Source: Pseudomonadota bacterium (GTDB taxonomy: Bacteria; Pseudomonadota; Alphaproteobacteria; Rhizobiales; Devosiaceae). Taken from it: DNA of 16,291 bases. This document shows positions 7,012-12,815 of the stretch, piece by piece (within the stretch, counting starts at the first letter, position 1; every line of letters starts with the position of its first letter). Below the pieces are notes generated by a model. It saw nothing but the letters and a program-made list of their open reading frames with translations, did not search any database and was not told the DNA's origin. A program made the translations under genes and the position numbers. The stretch is from the NCBI GenBank assembly GCA_023431205.1, contig JAEYXQ010000038.1:1-16291 (forward strand), written 5' to 3'.

Positions 7012-7040
7012 GAAGGGGCCGATCCAGTCGGCCCCTTCTT
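7012..7040. terminator. terminator between phoX and metA
   Basis: An 11-bp perfect stem (7012-7022 with 7028-7038) with loop TCCAG lies between the convergent phoX and metA genes, and TTCTTCTATT follows on the plus strand. It terminates phoX well. For metA the minus-strand tail is less T-rich, so bidirectional use is possible but weaker. Confidence 0.8.
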
Positions 7041-7952
7041 CTATTCGCCGATCCGCGCTAGATCGTATGGCGTGGTCTGGTAGATCTCGTTGATCCAGTT
7101 CTGGAACAAGAGGTGCGCGTGGCTGCGCCAGCGGTTCTCGGGCACCTGGCTGGTGTCGCCGTTCGGGAACAGGTTCACCGGCGGGGCGGTGTCGAGCCGG
7201 GCCTTGACGTCGCGCTCGTATTCATCGGCCAGCGAGCGGTTGTCGTATTCGAGGTGGTTGAGGAAGAACACCGCGCGCCCGGGGCGGTCCTCGAGCATGC
7301 AGAGGCCGATGTCCCGGTTGTCAATCAGCACGTCCAGTCCGGCGGGCACCGTCCTGCGGTCGATGTCGTTGTAGCGCGACACCGGGATCATCGGGCGGTC
7401 CGACATGCCGCGCAGCCACGGCACGCGCGGGTTGACGATGTCGTGGCGGAACACGCCGAACGCCTTGTTGTCCATGCGGTAGCGGCGGACGTTGTGGAAG
7501 TGGTGGAGCGCGGCCTGCGCGCCCCAGCAGATGAACATGGTGTGGTGCACATTGGTGCGCGTCCAGTTCATGATCTCGACCATCTCGGGCCAGTAGCGCA
7601 CCTCCTCGAAGGGGATGTGCGCGATCGGCGCGCCGGTGATGATGAAGCCGTCGAACTTCAGCCCCCGCACCTCTTCCCAGGTGCGATAGAAGCTGTTGAG
7701 GTAGTCTTCCGAGGTGTTCTTGCTCTTGTGGTCGGTCACCCGCACCAGCGACAGGTTCACCTGCAGCGGCGTGGCGCCGATCAGCCGGGCGAACTGCGTC
7801 TCGGTCCGCTCCTTGTTGGGCATCAGGTTCAGGAGCCCGATCTCGAGCGGGCGGATGTCCTGCCGCGAGGCGCGGGCGGAATCCATGACATAGAGGCCCT
7901 CGCCTTCGAGGGTCTTGCGGGCGGGCAGGTCGTCGGGAATACGAATAGGCAT
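7041..7952 (-). CDS. metA: homoserine O-acyltransferase, MetA type
   Basis: A 303-residue enzyme that acylates homoserine with acetyl- or succinyl-CoA, the first committed step to methionine. Hallmarks are RQDIRPLEIGLLNLMPNK (30-47), the catalytic Cys142 in FICWGAQA, His233 and Glu235 in LNHLEYD, and the C-terminal RWRSHAHLLFQNWINEIYQTTPYDL. The start is supported by AAGGGG a few bases upstream. The position that separates acyl donors in characterised enzymes (Glu111 for acetyl-CoA in Bacillus-type, Gly111 in E. coli succinyl-CoA type) is Ala here, in TGAPIAHIPFEE, so the donor cannot be assigned. It lies 67 bases downstream of an ATPase gene on the same strand and is probably co-transcribed with it. 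I see no SAM-II riboswitch core in the leader. Confidence 0.93.
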   Translation of the reverse strand: MPIRIPDDLPARKTLEGEGLYVMDSARASRQDIRPLEIGLLNLMPNKERTETQFARLIGATPLQVNLSLVRVTDHKSKNTSEDYLNSFYRTWEEVRGLKFDGFIITGAPIAHIPFEEVRYWPEMVEIMNWTRTNVHHTMFICWGAQAALHHFHNVRRYRMDNKAFGVFRHDIVNPRVPWLRGMSDRPMIPVSRYNDIDRRTVPAGLDVLIDNRDIGLCMLEDRPGRAVFFLNHLEYDNRSLADEYERDVKARLDTAPPVNLFPNGDTSQVPENRWRSHAHLLFQNWINEIYQTTPYDLARIGE

Positions 7953-7998
7953 TTCAGCCCCTTAACTGGCGACGGTGAGAAGGCGATTCAAGCGTTGC

Positions 7999-8020
7999 GC
8001 GCGTCCCGGAGGGCACGCGC
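7999..8020 (-). promoter_or_regulatory. intercistronic hairpin between the ATPase gene and metA
   Basis: The stem GCGCGT/ACGCGC (7999-8004 with 8015-8020) continues as CCC/GGG across a one-base bulge at 8014, with loop 8008-8010. It overlaps the first base of the ATPase stop codon. The minus strand has no T-tract after it, so it is more likely an mRNA-processing or stability element than a full terminator. Partial attenuation before metA is possible. Confidence 0.45.
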
Positions 8021-8886
8021 TAGCGCATTCGCTTCTCGATTGCCGCCGCCATGAGGTCGACGAACTCGTCACCATCGCGCACGATGGCGAGGTCCGAGGC
8101 CTCCACCACATAGCCGAAATTGTCCGCCAGCGCCTGGTAGCGCGGCAGGCGGTCGTGCAGCAGCGCCTCGAAGCCCCAGGCACCGAACCCGGCGGGGTCG
8201 ACCTGGTCATCCTCGACGATGCCGTTGATCAGCTTGTACTCGTTCCACTTCTCCACCAGGAAATGGGGCCGGTAATACATCGGCTTGGGCGACTGCTTGA
8301 AGCGGCGCACCAGCTCCTGGGCATCCTTTTCGGTGCCGCGGATGTAGAGCAGGGCGGTGGAGCCGGCGAGCGTCTTCACCACCGGGTCTTCCGGGTCGTT
8401 GTGGTCGATCACCTCGATTAGCGAGCCGCCGGTATCGGCGATGAAGTTGGAGTAGCCGTAAAGGGCCTCGGCGCGCTCGATGAAGTGCGGCACGTCCTTG
8501 AGCGCGTCGATCTCGGCGACGCGATGCTGCTCCTGCCGGCGCTGGTATTCGGCCAGCGGCAGCCCGCCCTTGTCGGGATTCCCGGGGGTGCCGAGATAGG
8601 TCGAGAGCGGGTCGAGATTGTTGAAGGTGATGTTGGACGAGATGTAGATCGAGTCCGAGCGCAGCAGTTCGGCCAGGAACGGCACCTTCATCGCTTCGCG
8701 CTTGAAGTTGTCGACGATGGCCTCGCCCATGTAGCGGGTGCCGATGCGGTAGTCGGCCGAATAGTGAAACCAGTGCGAGGCGCGCAGCATCGAGGCCAGC
8801 CGCGTCTTGCCGACGCCGGCCATGCCGAACACGGTGACGGCGCGGCGCGGGGCCTTCACGAACTCATCGACGGTGTTGAACAGCAT
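8020..8886 (-). CDS. uncharacterised P-loop ATPase upstream of metA
   Basis: A 288-residue cytoplasmic protein with an N-terminal Walker A motif GMAGVGKT (21-28) preceded by a beta-strand, AVTVF. A second likely nucleotide-site element is FIADTGGSLIEVID (148-161), with an acidic residue after a hydrophobic strand as in Walker B. Conserved-looking blocks between them include HYSADYRIGTRYMGEAI (41-57) and a stretch with FNNLDPLSTYLG (88-99). The overall build is kinase-like or that of a small P-loop NTPase, with no extra domain, signal or membrane span. I know of similar proteins annotated only as 'ATPase' in alphaproteobacteria, and no reaction is established. Its place directly before metA suggests a link to methionine or sulfur metabolism, but this is inference. 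The ribosome site is weak. Confidence 0.75.
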   Translation of the reverse strand: MLFNTVDEFVKAPRRAVTVFGMAGVGKTRLASMLRASHWFHYSADYRIGTRYMGEAIVDNFKREAMKVPFLAELLRSDSIYISSNITFNNLDPLSTYLGTPGNPDKGGLPLAEYQRRQEQHRVAEIDALKDVPHFIERAEALYGYSNFIADTGGSLIEVIDHNDPEDPVVKTLAGSTALLYIRGTEKDAQELVRRFKQSPKPMYYRPHFLVEKWNEYKLINGIVEDDQVDPAGFGAWGFEALLHDRLPRYQALADNFGYVVEASDLAIVRDGDEFVDLMAAAIEKRMR

Positions 8887-8899
8887 TTGCGACCGGTCT

Positions 8900-8925
8900 G
8901 CCTGACGCCCAGAGAGCGCTCAGGC
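8900..8925 (-). promoter_or_regulatory. hairpin in the leader of the ATPase-metA transcript
   Basis: GCCTGA (8900-8905) pairs with TCAGGC (8920-8925), and three further pairs form inside after a one-base bulge. It lies between a candidate promoter (CGACAA complement at 8947-8952 and GCTTTA complement at 8924-8929, spacing 17) and the ATPase start at 8886. It could be an operator or an RNA stem. It overlaps the proposed -10 by two bases, which favours an operator. Confidence 0.3.
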
Positions 8926-8955
8926 TTTAATGCAACAGGGGCTGGTCGACAAGGA

Positions 8956-8972
8956 GCGGCAAAAACTGCCGC
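8956..8972 (+). promoter_or_regulatory. palindromic candidate activator (FlbD-type enhancer) site upstream of flgE
   Basis: GCGGCA-AAAAC-TGCCGC is a symmetric element centred at about 8964, roughly 120 bases before the predicted sigma-54 start of flgE. sigma-54 promoters require an enhancer-bound activator at such a distance, and in Caulobacter-type systems FlbD fills this role at GGCAA-containing sites. I cannot confirm the exact consensus from memory. It could alternatively act on the divergent ATPase promoter. Confidence 0.4.
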
Positions 8973-9057
8973 CCGGGCCGGACTCTTCTGCCCATCATGG
9001 CGGTCTCCCCTGACGCGTTCTCCCGCTTTGTCCAATGAACTCAATAGCGTAGCTGAC

Positions 9058-9073
9058 TGGCACCGAGATTGCA
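9058..9073 (+). promoter_or_regulatory. sigma-54 (-24/-12) promoter of flgE
   Basis: TGGCAC-CGAGA-TTGCA matches the sigma-54 consensus TGGCAC-N5-TTGCW, with GG (9059-9060) and GC (9071-9072) separated by exactly 10 bases. Transcription would start near 9084, leaving a leader of about 44 bases before the flgE ATG. That leader contains a small stem, GCGTC/GACGC (9090-9094 with 9100-9104). RpoN-dependent hook expression is therefore predicted. Confidence 0.85.
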
Positions 9074-9127
9074 TATCCATGGGGTGAACGCGTCTGTCCG
9101 ACGCAGTACGGGACCACGGAGCATCTC

Positions 9128-10909
9128 ATGGGCATTTATGGCGCTCTCTCCAGCGCGGTGACGGGCCTCCGGGCGCAATCTCATGCGCTCGAGAACATCT
9201 CTGGCAACATCGCCAACTCGCAGACCACCGGCTACAAGCGGATGGAGACGAGCTTTCTCGATCTCATCCCCGACGCGCCGCTGAAGTCGCAGGTGCCGGG
9301 TGCGGTGTTGGCGCAGTCGCGCGGCACCAACAACGTCCAGGGCGACATCCAGACCTCGTCGATGGAAACCTTTATCGCGCTCAACACCAGCGGCTTCTTC
9401 GTGGTGGAGCCCAAGGTCGGTCAGTCGGACGGCAATTCGGTGTTTGCCGGCTCGAACTACTTCACCCGCCGCGGCGACTTCGAGATCGACAAGGACGGTC
9501 ACCTCGTCAATGGCGCTGGCTACTATCTCAAGGGCCTCAAGATCGACCCGGGTACGGGCAACATCTCGAGCTCCGTCCCGGCGCCGATCCAGCTGTCCAA
9601 CGCCTTCCTCGAGGCCAACCGCACCACGACCATCAACTACAAGGGTAACCTCCCGCAGCTGCCCAAGACCGCGAACTACAAGCCGACCGACTACAACAGC
9701 GAATTGCTGCAGACGAGCCGGTTTGCTCCCGGTTCAACCCCCGCCGCCCTCAGCGGGGGGGAGCCATGGGTGAATGGCGGCGGCGATGCCGACTCGCAAA
9801 TCGCGCATAACACCTCAATGACCTTCAACATCAACGGTCGGAGCACGACCTTTGATTTCCTCCACGCCGACGTGGACACTTATGCCGGCGCGAATACCCC
9901 AATTGACGTCCGCGCGCCGCGTACGCTCGCCAACGTAATGACAGAAATCCGCAACAAGCTGCGCGAAACCGGTGGCGCCGCTGCGTCCCTAGAGTTGGCG
10001 GTGGGAAGCGGTTGGGGTTCCATCACCATGAACCTTGGCGCCGATCATCACGCCAGCTTCTCGGTCTCGGGATCGGCTGCCACGACTCTCGGGTTTGCTG
10101 GCCCCTCCAGCCCGCCAGATCGCACCGACGTCATCAATATCTCGCACAATGACGCCAGCAATTTCGTCTCGCAATCGATCTCGGGTGGCGCGGTCACGGT
10201 CTTTGCCAGCAATGGCGCTCCGGCAAACGTTCAGCTGCGCTGGGCCAAGGTGGACAGCAAGGCCGCCGGCGGCCAGGACTCCTGGCAGCTGTTCTATTTA
10301 AGCGACAGCAATGCCGTCGGCACTGGTACTGAATGGAAGGCGATCACTTCGGGCACGCCCGCAGAGCCGATCCAGTACCAGTTCGACGACAACGGCTCCA
10401 TCATCGGCAGCGACAAGGCTGCGGTTGAAATCAAGGGCCTTACGGTCAACGGCGTCAACGTCGGGGACGTCATCCTGGCCCACGACACCAACGGCATGTC
10501 CCAGTTTGCCGACGTGAACGGCACCGTCAGCGTCTCCACCCTGAACCAGAACGGCTATGGCGCCGGTGAATTCCTGTCTGTTGCCATCACCGACTCCGGT
10601 CGTGTGGTCGCCACGTATTCCAACGGCGAGCGCATCGAGATGGCCCAGGTGGTCACCGCCCAGTTCAACGGCGTGAATTCGCTGAAGCGGCTGGATGGCG
10701 GTGTCTATCAATCGACCGCGGAGTCGGGCGAGCCGATCCTCGACCTCTCCGGCACCGGCATCATCGGCGGCGCCCTGGAAGCGTCCAACACCGACATCTC
10801 GGACGAGTTCACCAAGCTGATCATCACGCAGCAGGCCTATTCGGCCGGCACGCGCATCGTCTCCACGGCGGACGAGATGCTTCAGGAAGCACTGAACATG
10901 GTCCGCTGA
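9128..10909 (+). CDS. flgE: flagellar hook protein FlgE
   Basis: A 593-residue hook subunit, the universal joint between basal body and filament, exported by the flagellar type III system. The N-terminal rod/hook signature is complete: MGIYGALSSAVTGLRAQSHAL, with the ANSQTTGYKR motif at 30-38. The C-terminal coiled segment is EASNTDISDEFTKLIITQQAYSAGTRIVSTADEMLQEALNM. Its length resembles the long hook protein of Caulobacter rather than the roughly 400 aa enterobacterial form. The extra length lies in the centre (about 195-410), including a hook-IN-like unit ending SVSGSAATTLGF (312-323). CGGAG at 9117-9121 serves as ribosome site. A sigma-54 promoter lies upstream. flgK and flgL follow. A rare TTA leucine codon occurs at 10298-10300 within the central region. 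Confidence 0.95.
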   Translation: MGIYGALSSAVTGLRAQSHALENISGNIANSQTTGYKRMETSFLDLIPDAPLKSQVPGAVLAQSRGTNNVQGDIQTSSMETFIALNTSGFFVVEPKVGQSDGNSVFAGSNYFTRRGDFEIDKDGHLVNGAGYYLKGLKIDPGTGNISSSVPAPIQLSNAFLEANRTTTINYKGNLPQLPKTANYKPTDYNSELLQTSRFAPGSTPAALSGGEPWVNGGGDADSQIAHNTSMTFNINGRSTTFDFLHADVDTYAGANTPIDVRAPRTLANVMTEIRNKLRETGGAAASLELAVGSGWGSITMNLGADHHASFSVSGSAATTLGFAGPSSPPDRTDVINISHNDASNFVSQSISGGAVTVFASNGAPANVQLRWAKVDSKAAGGQDSWQLFYLSDSNAVGTGTEWKAITSGTPAEPIQYQFDDNGSIIGSDKAAVEIKGLTVNGVNVGDVILAHDTNGMSQFADVNGTVSVSTLNQNGYGAGEFLSVAITDSGRVVATYSNGERIEMAQVVTAQFNGVNSLKRLDGGVYQSTAESGEPILDLSGTGIIGGALEASNTDISDEFTKLIITQQAYSAGTRIVSTADEMLQEALNMVR

Positions 10910-10926
10910 CGCGGAATGCTTCGACG

Positions 10927-10948
10927 GGCCCGGGTACTAACCCGGGCC
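10927..10948 (+). promoter_or_regulatory. strong hairpin between flgE and flgK
   Basis: A perfect 9-bp GC-rich stem (10927-10935 with 10940-10948) closes an ACTA tetraloop in the 65-base gap between flgE and flgK. It is followed by GTTCTTGATGTTG, which is only loosely T-rich. It could act as a partial terminator or 3'-end stabiliser, giving more hook protein than junction protein from one transcript. Hook subunits are needed in about ten-fold excess. Confidence 0.6.
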
Positions 10949-10974
10949 GTTCTTGATGTTGTGGGGCACGGCAA

Positions 10975-12801
10975 ATGGGCTTGGTATCGTCTCTCTCCAA
11001 CGCGGTTTCTGGTCTTCGTACCAGCCAGGATTCGATCACCATCCTGAGCCGGAACGTCGCCAATGCCGGCACCCCGGGATACCACCGCCAGTCGCTGAAC
11101 ATCATCGACTACAGCTCGCAGAACGGCACCTATGCCCGCACTGCGGGGGTCAACCGCGCCTTCAGCCAGAGCCTGCAGACCTATTACAATCGCCAGGTGG
11201 CGGACACCTCGATGTCCACCGTCATGGGCGACTACCTCAACAAGCTGCAGGGTTTTCTCGGCAAGCCCGGTAGTGCCGGCTCGCTCGACACCATGTTCGG
11301 CTCGTTCAAGAACTCGCTACAGGCGCTTGCCACCAGCCCCGACGACTACCTTACCCGGGCAAAGGTGGTGGCCGAAGCGCAGGCCATGGCGCAGCGGCTG
11401 AATTCGCTGTCGAGCGTGGTGCAGGAGCTGCGCCAGGAGACCGAAACCCGGATCGCCAACGACGTCAACCATATCAACGGCATGCTCACCTCGCTCAACG
11501 AGGTGAACACCCGCATGCTCGATCTGGGCATGACCGACACCGCCCGGGCATCGCTGCTCGACCAGCGGGATCGTCTGGTTGCCTCGGTAGCCGAAATCAT
11601 CGACGTCCAGGCCCAGTACCGCGAGGATGGCACGGTGGCGTTGATGACCCGCTCCGGCGTGGGGTTGCTCGACAACGGCGTCAGCACCTTCAAGTTCGAG
11701 ACTGCGGGCGCGCTGTCCCCGACCACCCTGGCGGACAAGGACGCCCAGGCAAACAAGGTCGGCAGGCTGACCCTCACGACCCCATCGGGCCTGTCCATCG
11801 ACCTCGTGCAGCAGGGCGTCCTGCAGGGCGGTGAACTCGCCGGCCTGGTGCAGTTGCGCGACAAAATTCTGGTCGAGACCCAGAACCAGCTCGACGAGAT
11901 TGCCGCTGGCCTTGCCTCCGTCTTCTCCACCATCACCACGCCTGCCGACGCCCTGGCTGGAAACGTCGGCTTCGAGGCCGACATCTCCAACCTCAAGCCT
12001 GGCAACGACATCCTGGTGACCTACGCCGAAAACGGCGTCGAGCACCGCATCCGCATCGTCAATGGCGCGACTCCGGAAAAATACACCGACGCCAGTGGGC
12101 AGAAGGTGATCGTCGCCGATTTCGGCAGTCCTCCTGACCCCACGGCGCTTGCCTCCGCTCTCAACCTCGCAGCTCCGGAGCTGAACTTCGCCGCTGTGGG
12201 CGGTGAGTTGAGGGTCCTCGACAAGGGCGGGCGCGATGTCACGGGCATGACCACCCGCGCCTCGGCCTCCGGCACCCAGAACGGCGATCTCGCCATGGCG
12301 TTGTTTGTCGACCAGGGCAATTCTCCGTTCACCGGCAATCTCGATACCGATCCGCCGCAGATCCGCGGCTTTGCCAGCCGCATCTCGGTCAATCCTGCGG
12401 TGATCGCCGACAATGGCCGCCTGGTGCAGTTCGACGTCGGGCATACCCTCGGCGACGCTGCCCGGCCGGAATACCTGCTCAACCAGCTCAACTCGATGAG
12501 CTTCATCACGGGCGGCGGTCCCTCGGCAAACGTTGGGCGGCACCAGCTCAACGGCACGGTCGAACAGCTCATCGGCCAGGTGCTGAACTACCAGGGCACC
12601 ACAATCGGCTCGGCGCTGACTGCCCGTGCCGACCGCCAGCTCACGCTCGAAACCATCACCACGCAGATGGAGCAGGAGTACGGGGTGAACATGGACGAGG
12701 AGATGGCGCGCCTGACCGAGTTGCAGAGCGCCTACGCTGCCAATGCCCGTATCGTGTCGGTGGTCAAGGAACTGCTCGACACCCTGTTCGCCTCCACCTG
12801 A
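10975..12801 (+). CDS. flgK: flagellar hook-filament junction protein FlgK (HAP1)
   Basis: A 608-residue axial protein that forms the first junction ring between hook and filament. The N-terminus has the rod/hook signature MGLVSSLSNAVSGLRTSQDSI, with ANAGTPGYHRQ at 29-39. The FlgK-specific helical region covers about 90-215 and includes LLDQRDRLVASVAEII (194-209). The C-terminal heptad segment ends EMARLTELQSAYAANARIVSVVKELLDTLF. A central insert of about 337-430 begins KPGNDILVTY and resembles modules in FlgE and FlgL of this window. The ribosome site is weak (GGGG near 10963), which may keep its level below that of FlgE. It is separated from flgE by a hairpin and from flgL by 14 bases, so all three are probably one operon. 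Confidence 0.94.
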   Translation: MGLVSSLSNAVSGLRTSQDSITILSRNVANAGTPGYHRQSLNIIDYSSQNGTYARTAGVNRAFSQSLQTYYNRQVADTSMSTVMGDYLNKLQGFLGKPGSAGSLDTMFGSFKNSLQALATSPDDYLTRAKVVAEAQAMAQRLNSLSSVVQELRQETETRIANDVNHINGMLTSLNEVNTRMLDLGMTDTARASLLDQRDRLVASVAEIIDVQAQYREDGTVALMTRSGVGLLDNGVSTFKFETAGALSPTTLADKDAQANKVGRLTLTTPSGLSIDLVQQGVLQGGELAGLVQLRDKILVETQNQLDEIAAGLASVFSTITTPADALAGNVGFEADISNLKPGNDILVTYAENGVEHRIRIVNGATPEKYTDASGQKVIVADFGSPPDPTALASALNLAAPELNFAAVGGELRVLDKGGRDVTGMTTRASASGTQNGDLAMALFVDQGNSPFTGNLDTDPPQIRGFASRISVNPAVIADNGRLVQFDVGHTLGDAARPEYLLNQLNSMSFITGGGPSANVGRHQLNGTVEQLIGQVLNYQGTTIGSALTARADRQLTLETITTQMEQEYGVNMDEEMARLTELQSAYAANARIVSVVKELLDTLFAST

Positions 12802-12815
12802 CGGAGTAGACCCCG

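Noticed and set aside
7953..8019. SAM-II riboswitch before metA
   Set aside because: The spacer lacks the conserved pseudoknot core segments expected of SAM-II. Only a simple hairpin is visible.
8856..9080. Small minus-strand frame of 74 codons in the ATPase-flgE gap
   Set aside because: It has no ribosome site or similarity, overlaps the sigma-54 promoter, and its composition is that of non-coding DNA.
11631..11650. TGGCAC within flgK as a second sigma-54 site
   Set aside because: It is inside coding sequence and the -12 GC is not at the required spacing.
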